64,000 bases of DNA from Erinaceus europaeus (GCF_950295315.1 NC_080175.1:87816161-87880160), one strand, 5' to 3'. Positions 1 through 12,493 are shown, counted from the first letter of the stretch. A program made the numbers and translations. The notes: generated by a model from the letters alone, not told the origin.

Positions 1-1029
1 GGAACCTTTTGTTTAAATTTATGCAGTAGGAACTATTAATGTCACAGTCTACCCTTTATGAAAATGACCTCTATTATAGGGAAAAATTTAACAAGGGAAA
101 AAAATCTCGAGTATGACAATAGAAGCTTGAATGTTTGTATTATATAAGTGTGACACCTGCCCCCCGCACTGTCATTCTGAACACCAAGAACATCATTCAA
201 AGGTATGTATGCCACTTTGCAACTTCTGTTTTATATTGCACGACCTCAGAGAAAGAGCACTAGTTCTTTGCCCTCCAAAGAGTCTGCTCTGAATTGTTTG
301 TGGTCAGCAATACATCCCTTTGTGCACTCCCAGAGATAATCTTCTCACATGAACATAGTCTGTACTTGGATAACATTTTAAGTTTGAAACAGGAAAGAGA
401 ATGAATTTAATAGTTTTCATTCTTCCCTGATGATAGAGATAGAGCAGTCGCTGGTAACATTTTCTAGAACTGTACATGTTCAAAAGGATCGTCGATTTAT
501 TATTAAAGTCGTTTCTGCTTCCCTAAAGGACAAGGTTTTAAAACAAAAGAGCAGACAGACTAAAAATCACTAAACTTAGTTCTAAAAAAAATTTATAGTT
601 AAGGGTCTTTGTCTAAGGAACATTAAACACTAAAATAGACAGTATATTCAATGGTTTTGCAGAAATAACAGAGGTTTCTTTACATGGCCATTTCTTGCAC
701 TGACCTTTGATAAGAAGCCAAGGGCGTGATTCCAAGTCACAGCATTGTGAAGAGTTTCTGAAGGGGGCTCAAGTATTACAGTTCTGGTATGTACTATTCT
801 GATGATCTAACTTGAGACAAAGATAAATCCCTGAGAATCTAGAGAGATGAACAGTTGACAAGTCTAGAGGTTGCTGATTCCTTGGGAATTCCAACAGACT
901 AAGTGATCAGGATATTAAATTTGAACCTTCTATTATACAAAATAATAGCTTTTCTACATTGGACATACTATAGGTCCCGTGACGATGAGTTTGCATAACA
1001 TAACTATGCTATTAGTAATTTTTTTTTAA
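1..1029. other. unique AT-rich intergenic DNA
   Basis: No repeat, RNA gene or open frame that I can support. The sequence is AT-rich and CpG-poor with no low-complexity run. Confidence 0.6.
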
Positions 1030-2085
1030 GCTGGAGATAGGGCAGATTTATGCGTTAAACCTCTGCACAGCAAACCTGCCCCCCTCAGGCACAACAGTGG
1101 CTGAGGAACCCAGCCCAGCTGCAATGGAGAGAGCAGGGAGCCTGCACCTTGACCTCTGTTCAGCACCCCCTATGGCTGCATGCCCTGTCTGAAAGCCATT
1201 AGCCTCTGAGGGCGACAAGCAAAGCCATACACAGGGCAGACTTGCACCATAACCAAAGGGAGGGAGGCCCAACCTCCACTTAGCCCCCTCCAGAGGATCA
1301 GCATTGGCAGTGCAACCCACACAAGCTGCATGCTTTGCCAATCTACACCATGACTTCAGCCTGGGGCCTTGATCATTCTATGACATACCTGAGGCCAGTT
1401 AGTCCTGGCATAGCCTAGCTGCAGCCTACACCCTAAACCGAGAGGGCGTCCCCAATTGCCTACTAAGTCAGCAGACTATCAGTCCTGGTGGACATCTACA
1501 TAGCCACATTCAGGACAGGCTCACCACTGTGACCCATGAGAGGGACCCCCAGCTATCACGCATGCTCCAACAGAAGCTACTCAGTCCTTTAGGACCCCAA
1601 TCAGACCCCATATGTGACAGGCCCTTGATGCCACACACAGAAGGGATCCCTGACACGGCCTCTCCCTCCATCACCACCAGGACCATACCTCACCAGGGCC
1701 CACAGGAGAGAAAGCGGACCTCTGTGCATGTTCTTCCATAAAAAAGCTGCTAGCCTGGGAGTCCGGCGGTAGTGCTGTGGGTTAAACACAGGTGGCGCAA
1801 AGCACAAGGACCGGTATAAGGATCCAGGTTCCAGCCCCTGGCTCCCCACATGCAGGTGGGGTCGTTTCACAGGCGGTGAAGCAGGTCTGCAGGTGTCTAT
1901 CTTTCTCCCCCTCTCTGTCTTCCCCTCCTCTCTCCATTTCGCTGTGTCCTATCCAACAGCAACAACATCAATAACAACAACAATAACTACAACAACAATA
2001 AAAATGGCAACAAAAGGGAAAATAAATAAAGTTTAAGGGGAAAAAAAGCTGCTAGTCCTACAGACCCAAGAACCACTACTTTATA
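1030..2085. repeat. GC-rich interspersed repeat, split by a SINE-A
   Basis: This block is clearly richer in G+C than its flanks. Its left third, reverse complemented, aligns well with 16765-17020 (shared pieces include GGGTTGCACTGCCAATGCTG and CCCTCCCTTTGGTTATGGTG), so it is an interspersed repeat. A SINE-A sits inside it, and the repeat resumes after the right target-site duplication. Similarity to the GC-rich 5' region of an L1 or to an LTR is possible, but I cannot place the family. The 60-97 codon open frames here are not supported as genes. Confidence 0.6.
1757..2040 (+). repeat. SINE-A, full length, with TSD
   Basis: A complete tRNA-derived SINE: tRNA-like head with B-box-like GGTTCCAGCC, the paired CACAGGCGGTGAAGCAGGTC region, CT-rich body, AAC-rich zone and AATAAATAAA tail. 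A perfect 13-bp duplication, AAAAAGCTGCTAG, flanks it at 1741-1753 and 2043-2055, which marks a relatively recent L1-type insertion. Confidence 0.95.
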
Positions 2086-2199
2086 TTTTTTATATATCAC
2101 ACATAAGATAAAGGGCTAATAAAATACAAGACCAAAGACATTATTTTCATCTATACCACCCACAAATTTCTTAGTAATAAAAGCTTGCAATAAAGTAAG

Positions 2200-2202
<3 letters not shown>

Positions 2203-2243
<41 letters not shown>
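2203..2243 (+). repeat. (TG)n microsatellite
   Basis: About 19 TG units after a short AT run. It explains the Cys-Val open frame read through it. Confidence 0.98.
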
Positions 2244-2245
<2 letters not shown>

Positions 2246-2350
2246 AGGGTTATTGCTGGGGTTTAGTGCCTACACTATAAATCCACTGCTCCTGGAAGGT
2301 ATTTTTCCCTTTTGTTGCCCAGGACAGAGAGAAATAGAGAGAGGAGATAT
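2244..2350 (-). repeat. composite SINE 3' part, truncated
   Basis: Reads as the reverse complement of the ~70-base composite module (CCAGGGTTATTGCTGGGG ... CCACTGCTCCTGG) followed by SINE body (GGACAGAGAGAAATAGAGAG). The tRNA-like head is missing. An R copy abuts it on the right. Confidence 0.8.
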
Positions 2351-2351
2351 A

Positions 2352-2537
2352 TTTTTTCTTATTTTTATTTTTAAATATTTAAAATTTATTTTAAAAGGAG
2401 ACATTAACAAAACCTTAGGATAAGAGGGGTGCAACTCCACACAATTCCCATCACCAGAACTCTGTATTCCATCCCCTCCCCTGATAGCTTTCCTATTCTT
2501 TATCCCTCTGGGAGTACGGACACAGGGTCATTGTGGG
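2352..2537 (-). repeat. R retroposon, 3' fragment
   Basis: Reverse complement of the R 3' end: T-rich tail, then the complement of the GGAATTGTGTGGAGTTG and GAGGGATAAAGAATAGG segments. It is 5'-truncated after about 185 bases. Confidence 0.85.
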
Positions 2538-3366
2538 AAATTGACTATTTTTTTATTATGATTTAGTTATGTGATCCTTCAAGATTAGTTACTTTCTCAA
2601 GCTCTATTTGTTAACTCAAAAATTAGGCAAGACACTGCATTTTTCTGTTAATGGCTTTCCATATAAATTTGTATTAGAGTATCTCTGTTTAGGTAATTCA
2701 CACATATCAGGTAAAATATTTTGTATAAAAAGTAAAAGCATAGTAATGTGGAAACTTTTGTCTAAAACTTCAAAAAAAAAAAAGGTAAACTACTGAGGTG
2801 AAAAGGAAAAGAGACATAGAAAATATTCTAATGCTCGTTTATTTAACAGGAAATTTCACAAGATTTCCTACTTTTAGATTTAGGGTAAATCTATCTCTAC
2901 TAGAAAACTTACTTTTTTAAACTTCCTTTTCCATCATTGTTTATTTCCACAGAGAGAAAAAAAATATTTCAAGCCTAAGTTAAAAAAAATAGAGAGATTA
3001 TAGTTATTTGAAGCCTTACATTAATATATACACAGGGTTTTGTAATTATCAATTGATATAATGTCAATATTCTACTAACTAATGTACTAAATACTTATAA
3101 TATTTTTATTAATTCAAAACCATTATGTCTACATAAACAAATAACTGTTTTTCACTCATAAAAGGTGGCATGTTTTAATATTTGAATGAAGAAAAAATAT
3201 ATAGCTTTTAAGGACTCAAATATAATTAGATGAAGGTACATGATAATAAAGACATAGAGGCAATAATCTTTTCAGAAATCAGATTTGGAAGGTTTATGAA
3301 GAAACTGAGTTATTCGTATTCCCATAAAAACCCATTCTAAATTGTTAGGATTTTAAAAAGGACAAG
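2538..3366. other. unique AT-rich DNA
   Basis: Nothing recognisable. Short A runs occur, and no open frame has coding features. Confidence 0.55.
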
Positions 3367-3369
3367 TTA

Positions 3370-3790
3370 GCGCTAGGATGGGGGCACCTGGTTGAGTGCA
3401 CATATTAATGCACGTGGACCTGAGCTCAAGGCCCTGGAACTCATCAGGAGGAAAAGCAAAGTGATTCTGCAACCCACAATGACCCTGGGTCCATGCTCCC
3501 AGAGGGATGGAGAATGGGAAAGCTATCAGGGGAGGGGGTGGGATATGGAGATTGGGTGGTGGGAATTGTGTGGAGTTGTACCCCTCCTACCCTATGGTTT
3601 TGTTAATTAATCCTTTCTTAAATAAAAAATAAAAGAAAAAAGAAAAAAAAAGCAAAGCAAAGTGAAACAGCGTTGGCATTGTTTTTGTCTCTCTCGTTCT
3701 CTATCTCTCCCTTTCCTCTCTCCTTTTCCTCACTATTCAAAAATAAGTAAATAAATAAAGTTATTTATTTTAAAATCTAAAAAAAAAAAA
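3370..3790 (+). repeat. SINE-B interrupted by an R copy
   Basis: Head GGGGGCACCTGGTTGAGTGC and CT-rich 3' half with ATAAATAAAG tail belong to one SINE-B. It is split by the R insertion at 3465-3653. Confidence 0.85.
3465..3653 (+). repeat. R retroposon 3' fragment nested in SINE-B, with TSD
   Basis: The last ~175 bases of R plus A-rich tail. A 12-bp direct repeat AAAGCAAAGTGA (3453-3464 and 3654-3665) brackets it. This is strong evidence that R moves by target-primed reverse transcription. Confidence 0.92.
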
Positions 3791-4339
3791 AAGGAAAGAG
3801 TATGGTCAGAAGAAAGGTCAGTTAGCAGAATCTTTAACTTTTCCACCTTCAGAAGCTATCCTTTTTCACATGGAAAACCCATGCCCTCTTGTGGACAGGA
3901 CTATTAGTCTTATGAATTTCCAAAGGGACCCTATCTTTTTTCTCTGATGTTAAACATATGTTAGAAGTGGAATCAGAGCTGTCAGTTCAAAGTAATTTTT
4001 TAGTATCTTAAAGGTTATTGAGTTAAAAGACTTGACTTATACATAATCACATCTGCATAACCTCAGTTTTTATCATTTCCAAGAAAACTAATAGGATTGT
4101 CTATGACATTGTGGTTTTCTTCTATCTAAAATTTGTAGAACCAGTTATATAAACACTTAATGTTTGATGTTTATGTGTAGAAGTAAGGTTTAAGTGGTGA
4201 CTCATTCATTCCACCTGCTGGCAATAACAGAACTCTAGACACTGTATATAGCTTTTTCCTTATTTCTTCCAACAGCCAGTTTAAAACAAATTCAAGTATC
4301 TGTCACCTTCTTAAAACAAATCAGTCATGAGCTTAAAGT
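3791..4339. other. unique AT-rich DNA
   Basis: No feature recognised. Confidence 0.5.
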
Positions 4340-4482
4340 ATGGAGCTGCAAGATGGTAGGAAAAGATGTAAATTGGACGTTAGAGCATTTTGCACACACC
4401 AATCACAGGGAAATGGGAAAGTACTCATGTGTCAGTGACTATACTGTAAACCATTAGATCCCCGATAAGATGAAATCTATTT
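4340..4482 (+). repeat. L1 3' UTR end, degraded
   Basis: The end reads ACTGTAAACCATTAGATCCCC followed by a degraded AATAAA-like site. This resembles the 3' terminus seen again at 61440-61496 and, in reverse, at 16693-16760. It is a weak, old fragment. Confidence 0.45.
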
Positions 4483-6112
4483 CTCATGCTAGATCTTTAA
4501 AAGGAGATCAAATGACCCCTTTTGAAAAAAGTCTGTTACACTAGAGCCTGTATATGGAGGATATTAATACTGGTTGTTTAGTTCTCAAGGTTTAAAGAAT
4601 TTAAGTTTTTGTCAATTCATTTTGGGGGGAGCACTGCACTGCCGTTGCTGCTTTTATTTGCGATTCTGTTTGCTGTGTGACTGCATTATCCTACTCATTT
4701 CACTTTATGTGTTTCTTCATCTGTCAGATATATTGCAATGAAAGACTGAATTCAATGCTTTTCAGCAGAAAGAACACAGGACTAGCTAGCAACCCTTAAT
4801 CAATTCTTTCGTTCTGCATAGTTCTTTAAAGATGTAAACAACATAAACGCTCATTGGGTCTGACATTAGATAGGCTGATACCAAGAGAATGTAAAAAGGT
4901 TCTGTCTCCTTAAAGGATATGCTAGATAATATATATCATATGACCTGAAGTTTATAGGCAGAAAACATTTTACATTGGTTTCTTATTCAAATTTTAGAGA
5001 TTTTTCACAAGCAATTTATGTAGGTACAAGCTTCTTAAAATATCCTCTGGGCACATCTGTCTTCCCAATTTCATCAATTCCGCTGAATATAATACCCGTG
5101 TCCCCAGGTAAAAGTCATGATGCTATTCTATCAGACAGTTGCTGTACTCTGCGCAGTGTGGGTGTGAGAGCTAATTTTGTCCTTAGATTCAGAAGCTTCA
5201 TTAACAGTCTTAACACATTCACTGCAGCTTTCTAAACCTCTCAGGCTTTAACACTTTGACTACTGCAGAACTGGGAAGGAAGGAAAGTAAAATGTCATCC
5301 TTGTTTTGAAAACACATTCTTCCGATTGGCAACAAATACGGCCCTTTTTGTGCAGTTCCAAAGCTGAGTTCCAGCAGTGTCACGCTATGGAAGCATTCTG
5401 GCAATATATCAGTACTACAGACACCATGAGGAAAGTATTTTACACACACAGAATATTTTTGCCCAAACATAAGTGAATAAGAGATAACACTATGATTTAG
5501 CAACTGACTATAGCTACTAGAACATTTTAAAGTGATCCTTTCCTATTACATATTAAAACTCTAAGTTCTGTATTATTTTAATTATTCATGTTAATATATT
5601 TTTTTCAAATTTCAGTGACTTTAAACACATATAAAATATCTGGCTTTGTAATATATATATATATATATATCAATGCCTAATATTTTGATTCTCATTTAGT
5701 ATCTGTATTCAATGATTATTTCAGTGAAGTATATATAGTTGTTTAGATGCCGAGGAAGAAAACTGCATACAATTTCTTTTTCACATTTAAGCTTTGTCAG
5801 ACTCATGCAAACAAACATACTGGAATGATAATAAGGAAAATTTTGTGGTCTATGTATGCCATTCTCTCCATCTATTTACTAATAATCATGTGCCACAATT
5901 ATAATTCATAGTATGCCCAATTTAGCTTATCTTAACTGGCTAACCTATGTGAAAATCTGTGCAATGACTAATAAGTAAATATATAAATTAATATTTACAT
6001 ATATTAATATTTCAGCAATGGCAGTTCTCAAGATATAGATAGTATGTTTGAAAACATCAGCTTGTTCAATTCTTAATACTACTCTGAGACAAGATAAAAT
6101 CTCTAGCTATAG
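4483..6112. other. unique AT-rich DNA with a short (AT)n
   Basis: Contains (AT)10 near 5652-5671. Open frames of 86 and 94 codons at 4975-5503 lie on opposite strands, show no recognisable domain, and are most likely chance. Confidence 0.55.
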
Positions 6113-6124
6113 AAATTATTATGC

Positions 6125-6331
6125 TGGGGGCTGGCTGGTGGTGCACTTGGTTCAGTGCTCATATTACGATATGCAAGGACCCATATTAGAGCCCCCATCC
6201 CCACCTGCAGGGGGAAAGCTTTGCGAGTGGTGAAGCAGTGCTGCGGATATCTCTCTGTCTCTCTATCACTCCCTTCCTTCTTGATTTCTAGCTGTCTTTA
6301 TCAAATAAAGATAATAATTTTTTTAAAGAAT
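6125..6331 (+). repeat. SINE-B, full length, with TSD
   Basis: Complete SINE-B from GGGGCTGGCTGG to the A-rich end. It is flanked by AAATTATTATGC (6113-6124) and AAATCATTATGC (6332-6343), a 12-bp duplication with one mismatch. Confidence 0.95.
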
Positions 6332-6799
6332 AAATCATTATGCATCTAACACATATTTGGGATTACTTACATTATCTCCAAGATATGAACAGGATATATC
6401 ATTGGGTTTGAGTAATCAAAAATCTCATAAATTGCAAGTAGGTTTAAGGATTTCTGTTCAAAAACTGAGCAAAGCAATTTTAGATATATCTGCAGTGAAA
6501 TCATGAAAAGGCTGTCATTTATATTAAAAATTATTTAATCATATGTGAATGACAAGAGATCCAGTGGATCATACAAGTAGTGAGTTCCATCCATTTCTTA
6601 CCATTTTGTACATTTTGACAAAAAGTATTTTAGTTGTTCTGTCTGATAACATCACGCCTGTTTTTTTTTTTTTTTTTTTAGCAAAACAGTTTAAGAAACC
6701 ACTTAAATGGAAGGAAAGAAAAAATTTAAAACCTAATGTCAGAAAAGATAAACACAAAGATTTAGTTATTAAAGAGTCACATATAATCTTCCCCCTTTT
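6332..6799. other. unique AT-rich DNA with T run
   Basis: Contains a ~20-base T run near 6660-6680. The two overlapping open frames on opposite strands here are artefacts of this composition. Confidence 0.5.
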
Positions 6800-7086
6800 A
6801 GTCCTGGAGCCCCGCTTCCCCAGAGTCCCACCCTATTAGGGAAGGAGAGAGAAAGGCTGGGAGTATGGATCAACCTGTCAATGCCCATGTTCAGCAGAGA
6901 AGCAGTTATAGAAGCCAGACCTTTTACCTTCTGCACCCCATACTCCCAGAGGAATAAAGAATAGGACAGCTATCAGGGGAGGGGATAAGATATGAAGTTC
7001 TGGTGATGGGAATTGTGTGGAATTGTACCCCTCTTATCCTATGGTTTTGCCAGTGTTTCCTTTTTATAAATAAAAATTGAAAAAAG
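6800..7086 (+). repeat. R retroposon, 5'-truncated
   Basis: Begins at GTCCTGGAGCCCCGCTTCCC and runs to the fixed R 3' end (CAGTGTTTCCTTTTTATAAA) and A-tail. An internal deletion removes the usual GACCCTGGGTC segment. Confidence 0.92.
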
Positions 7087-7464
7087 GAAATACATTCATG
7101 TTTCTGTATGTAAGAAAATTTGTTGTGGGAGAAGATTAAAGACTGTAAGACCTGGTGAGATAAGATGCAAATGAGCAAATACAGAATATTCATAGTAGGA
7201 GGGATAGCATTCCTTAATATACATAAATCAGCAATGCTATAGCTATAGCAACTATCATATCAATACAAGTAGATAAAACAAAGAGATACTGCTCAGAATT
7301 TTAAAAATATACTATATTGGAAATATGTATCAATGCCTACAAATAATGGGTAGTATCTACTGATTCCATTACTAATTGTGTTCAGAATATTTCCTCTGTG
7401 TTCTTTTCTGTCACTTTTTTTAACCACAGTAATTGAAATTATGAATTTACTTTCTTAGAGTTAT
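7087..7464. other. unique AT-rich DNA
   Basis: No feature recognised. Confidence 0.5.
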
Positions 7465-7667
7465 TATTTTGTCTATTTACTTATTTGTTTGTTTATTTAT
7501 GTATTGTTGTAGTTTCATGGCTGATTTATATAGACAGAGAGAAAAGGAAAGATACCACAGCTCTATGCTTCCTCTACCAGCAGAGGCTGGGGTCAACCCT
7601 GGTTCTAGCACATGGCAGACTGGGTACACTATCCAGGTCAACCACTTCTGCTGGCCTTCATTTGTCT
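7465..7667 (-). repeat. SINE-D
   Basis: Reverse-oriented divergent SINE: ATTT-rich tail, GACAGAGAGAAAAGGAAAG body, then the complement of a tRNA-like B-box region and head ending in CACTTCTGCTGGCC. Confidence 0.7.
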
Positions 7668-8744
7668 TTCTGGGAAAATATATTATTTATTTATAATTGC
7701 TGTAAAGTTTGGTCAATTTAAGATTACATTTCATAATGTTTAATTACCATCTAAATGTATGTAATGTTAAGTAGATCTATTTTTAAAAACACACTCAAAT
7801 AACCTAATTTTAAATTTAACAGCATCTCATGCTAAATTTTAGTCATGCTTTTGAAACAGAGGCATCTAACATACTTGATAAAATAATTTACAACCTAGGT
7901 TGCTGCTTCCTAGACTATGCATTCTTGGTTTTAATCTTTCTAAAGTTCTGTTTTAATTTCATGATGTATTTAGCTAACATGTGCTAATAAAAGTCTAAAT
8001 ATTGTTATATTAAGTGCTCATTACAAATAATATTTGTTAATTATACTAGTTAAAACTTTTGAAGGGCAATTTTATTTTGTATACATATAACTTGGAATTT
8101 CAAAAACTGATCTTGAGAAGGAGAAGCAGAAATCTTTTATCGAAGTGATGTTTTTGCTTTTTCAAATAAAGTCTGTAGGAGACAAACTGAAAGAAAAGTA
8201 AGCAATTAACAAATCAATTTGGACATTGTCTACAGTTAACTCAGATCATATACACTAACTGGGTTCATGTTGGGGCTTGACTGCCTGTTGACTTTGACAA
8301 ATTAACCAAATAATTGACATTTCTTATCTTCATAGTGTATTGTAAGAATATGGGGAAGTCCTAGACTAAATGCCGTGCAGTATTTCAAGTCTAAAGTGAA
8401 TCTGAAACAAAACGTGCAGTAGTTTTCACTTTCATTAACCCGTTGACATTCCTGTCACTAACCTCATTTAAGAAAGAAACTCCACAGAGATTTAGTAGAA
8501 CTAAAAGAAAATGCAGTCTCTACTTTACCCCTCTATAATTAGCAATGCAGAGACAGTATTTTATAATTAGAATTGAAGTCAGGATATATCCTATGTCTTT
8601 CTTGCTCTGTAATTAACTAGACTTATAAATTTAAGCAAGTTAAAGGGCATCTTATTATTACTAGTATTAGTATTTGTCCACTTCCAAAAAAGAAGTTGAA
8701 TGGATGAAAGTAAATAAAGGGAACATTTGGCATGGAAAAAAATC
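7668..8744. other. unique AT-rich DNA
   Basis: No repeat or coding signal identified. Confidence 0.5.
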
Positions 8745-8832
8745 ATGGGCAGGCACACTGTATTTCAGTGTCCTTGATGCTTGGTAAAATGCCTGTCACA
8801 TAGTAGGAAGAAATGAATATTTTACAAAATCA
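8745..8832 (+). repeat. L2 or MIR 3' end relic
   Basis: The segment with AAAATGCCTGTCACATAGTA followed by GGAAGAAATGAATATTT matches the conserved 3' end shared by old mammalian L2/MIR elements (typically GTGCCTGGCACATAGTAGG then a CAATAAATATTT-like end). Confidence 0.6.
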
Positions 8833-11302
8833 CGCTTCAGGCATCCAGTCATTAAAAAAAAATGTGGTCTGCATTCTTATCTCAAATGTTGGCATGTCAA
8901 GTTTGTTACTTAAATAATCTAATAACTAAGAAGAAGCCAAGCAATTTTAATCAGGAAAAATAGTAGTTAAATGTGTCCATTTAATCTATCTCTGGGAAAT
9001 TAGGAAATTAGTTATGACAGAAAAAGGACGCATAGGTAAAGCAGAATACTGGAGGAAATAAAAGGGTTGCTCATTGAGGTAACTTCAAAGGCATATACAC
9101 CTAAACTCCAATAGTCCAATTTGCATCTGAATCTTATCTTTGAGTTTAGCATGTGTGCATGCAGATTAAGTACAGCCTGGCTAACTTCCCATTTCACCAT
9201 GCAGTTACTGAAAATATGCGTATAATTGAATAGATTACAAATTCCGCAGTTGTAACTTACATGATAGCATGAAAACCTCATTCTTCCTAATACTGAAATA
9301 AAAATTAACAAAATATTATAGATCTTAATGTATTTAAAAGAACTTGTGTTTGTTTATACTATTTTCTTTGCAGAGCAGAGTTATTATTTTTTTAAAACAA
9401 CAGACTAAATAAATTAATCTAATTCAAATCCTCTAACTATATCTAGGGAAATAACATTATTTTTTAAAAAACATAGTAATGGTTTCAGTTTGTTCTACAA
9501 AAAGCATTTTTCACTATTATCATTCAGTATATGCCTGTCATTAAGGTAACTGCTTTTCTTATACTACTTCAAATTCACACAGTGATTTTGTAAGCTGGAA
9601 TAAGTTTTAGAGAAGAAAAAAAAAAATCAGATGTTCAGATGGCACAACCGGTAAGAATATATCTTGAATTTCAAACTAGGAATGATTTAATTTTGTGCCT
9701 GTAATAATTTCTCTATATCCTTTCAATCTTATTTTCTTCAGAAAATCTAGAGGAAATAAGAATGCTAACCCGTAAGACAACTGTATTCTAGAATTGTGGC
9801 ATGGAAGAATTCTCAATGGCAAAGCATTCTGAGAATAAAGTCCATTTATACTGACAAGTAATAAAAATAACGACTTTTTTAGTGTTTTGGTATCACAAAA
9901 CTGATAGACTAATTTTCAGAAAATTGACTCTGACAAGGAAATGGGGAGAAATCTTAGAGATTTTAAATTATTGTTGCAATAATTAGCTAGTCCTCATTTT
10001 TCCTCATTAAATAATATGGAATATGAACCTCAGTCAGATCGACTGGTTAGAAAAGTGAACACCAGTTTCTTTTGGTTAAAGCTCATGTTGTTTATACATG
10101 TTCAGTTTCATAAATGTACACCTGAAATTCATGGTATAATACAATGTTATATCAACAAAATAAGATTGTGTGCATGGTCTATTCATAGAAAACTATTACT
10201 TTGAATTGTTATTATTAATTTGAAAATAAAAAGGGTTTGAATATAAGTAACAGATATTGATTCAGTTACTTAACTGTTTAGAATTTTTCAAAGAATTGGA
10301 TGAGAAACAATATAATGATATTAGCAGCAATTTCATTAACTGCATGATCTGATTTTATTTTGTTTTCAGTTCCTATTCAAAATATTGCCAAGTCCGTGAA
10401 AAGCAGTCATAATAATCTGAAATAACTTGTCCCTCTCTCTCCCCCTCCCCCACCAATACATTTTGTATTTGAACAAATCCAAAGATACAAACCACATAGA
10501 GCAAATTTTAGTAAAAGTAGTATAACTGAAATTATTTTTTGGAGTGAGGTCTCTAAAATTTTGCCTGAATTATTCTAGTGTGGTTCTCCAGTATAAATTT
10601 CTGGGGCTTAAAATAAAAAAAAATTGAATAGTAATTAAAATACACATCCTACAACCACAAACCAAGTTTCTTTCTCAATTTTTGCATTATAGATTCTATG
10701 CCATAACTCTAACATGCCACACAATCTCATTGATGAAACAAAAGGTAAATGTAATGTGTATTCAGGAAAACACATATATAATATTCATGATCAGACCAGT
10801 TAGCCAAGTAACTTTGGAAGTATCAGACATCAAATGATAGGCTGGAAGACAGAAAGCTCAAGTGATTTCTAGTTTTAAAAACTAAAGAAAAATAAATTTC
10901 AATAATCATTAGATCAAAAACTGAAACTTTATCAAAAAGAGATTTCAGAATGACTTCAGTTGAACAAGGATTTTCTTCAATAGACGAGAAAACTTTTGAA
11001 GGTTCAGTTCCTTACACTGTCAATTACATCACTTAGTTGGGTTTAATTTACTCAGATCCCAAAGACTGCTTGCCAAATTTAAATCAAGTCATTGTCTTCC
11101 TATCTTAGTCTTGCCTTCTATCTAATGCACTTTCTATTATAAATCAGCATAACAATATAGGTATATCTCTGATTCGGAAAAAAATTTTAAAAAAGCAAAG
11201 TTCAATTTTTATAGGGATATTCTATCTATTATGAATCTTTTATGTTCCCTGGATTTGAAACAAGGAGTTTGACTAGTGACTGAAAGAGCTTAGAAATACT
11301 CA
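8833..11302. other. unique AT-rich DNA
   Basis: About 2.5 kb without a recognisable young repeat. Isolated open frames at 9012-9311 (minus) and 10016-10204 (plus) have no domain or splice context that I can see. Confidence 0.5.
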
Positions 11303-11482
11303 TACAGAGACTGAGCGGTGGTGAACTTAGTTGCGTGCACAGGTGTGAGAGGACCTGGTCAAACTCCTGGCCAACAGCTACAGGATGGATTCTTCACAAG
11401 TAGTGGAGTAATGATGCAGGTGTCTCTTTCTCTCTCTCCCACACACATTTTTCTTTGTCTTTATCAGGAAAAAAAAAAGGGG
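11303..11482 (+). repeat. SINE-B, diverged
   Basis: Head GAGACTGAGCGGTGGTGAAC, CT-rich body and A/G-rich tail. It is more diverged than the other SINE-B copies. Confidence 0.75.
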
Positions 11483-12080
11483 GGTCATCGGGAATGGTAG
11501 ATTTATCTAGAAGACATAGATCCCCAGTTATAACTCTGGTAGCATAAAGAAGAAAAACAAATAGATGAAGGAGGGGATGGTGGGTGAGGATTAGGAGAAA
11601 AAAAGAGGAAATACTAATACAAGTTTATAACTTTCTCAGCTAAATAGCTATCATTCTGTGGGTACTAGAGTTCTTCAGCGTCCAAAGGTGTATGAAGATT
11701 CAGTAAGTGATGGTTTCCAATTGCTTCCATATCTGCAAGTTTAACTGGGAGCAAAGTATTTGGAGTTTGTCTCATCTCACAATGTTTCTTCACCAAAATG
11801 ACCCCTCAGCTTGATTTTTTTTTTTTGTCTCTTTGTACAGTAAGTTTACAAAAAGCATTCCCATTTTTAGGTTTTGATTTCTACTTCATGAAAAATCAAC
11901 ATGAACAAGGAGTTTAAATCCAGCCTTTTTTTTTTTTAAATCATGGTTTATTTACATAGTTCTTTGATGTTCTCCAGTTTTCCTTTAATATTTTAGAAAT
12001 GATAGTAATTATAACTGCATTTGCTTCCCACTGCCCTTCATTCTGGATATCAGTAATCCTAAATTTATCTTTAGTCTTAT
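11483..12080. other. unique DNA with T runs
   Basis: T-rich runs near 11815-11826 and 11925-11937. Nothing else recognised. Confidence 0.5.
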
Positions 12081-12247
12081 TTTGTTGTTGATGGTGGTGA
12101 CAGTACTTCACTTCTCCTGTTTAACTTTGGAAGATAAAACCAGAGAGAAAGAAACAGAGAGAAAGACATTAAAACTCTAAAACTTCCTCTCCTGCAGTGG
12201 GGGCTGGCTTCTTACCTGAGGCATTGCACGAAAAATCAGTGCACTGA
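12081..12247 (-). repeat. SINE-D, diverged
   Basis: The AGAGAGAAAGAAACAGAGAG body and the complement of a tRNA-like head (GGCATTGCAC...GTGCACTGATC). A SINE-B has inserted beside its head end. Confidence 0.65.
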
Positions 12248-12258
12248 TCAAGTGAACT

Positions 12259-12493
12259 TTTTCTTTTCTTTTCTTTTTTTTTTTACTTATTTTTCTGCTT
12301 CATCTTTATTTATTTATTGGATAGAAACATCCAGAAGTCCAAAGGGGAAGACAGTGATAGAGGCAGAGAAACCTGCAGCACTGCTTCACCACTCGCAAAG
12401 CTTTCCACTGCATTTGGGGACTGAGGGTTTGAACCCTGGGCCCTTGTGCATTGTAACATGTGCACTCAGCCAGTAATGCCACCACCCTGCCCC
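12259..12493 (-). repeat. SINE-B, with TSD
   Basis: T-rich tail, the ATTTATTTATTGGATAGAAA start and head ending GCCACCACCCTGCCCC, all reverse-oriented. Flanked by TCAAGTGAACT (12248-12258) and TCAAGTAAACT (12494-12504). Confidence 0.93.

Noticed and set aside
1048..1341. 97-codon minus frame in GC-rich DNA
   Set aside because: Part of an interspersed repeat with a second copy at 16765. The frame is not preserved between copies.
1741..2055. CRISPR-like or tandem direct repeats
   Set aside because: The direct repeats seen throughout are paired target-site duplications around single insertions, not arrays with regular spacers.
2208..2423. Frame beginning with repeated Cys-Val (also at 20048)
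   Set aside because: Direct translation of (TG)n running into a SINE or R fragment.
6300..6331. AATAAA motifs as gene polyadenylation signals
   Set aside because: AATAAA clusters occur in nearly every SINE, R and L1 tail here and do not follow any exon.
9530..9620. Possible MIR fragment
   Set aside because: Only CACACAGTGATTTTGTAAGC faintly recalls MIR; too little for a call.
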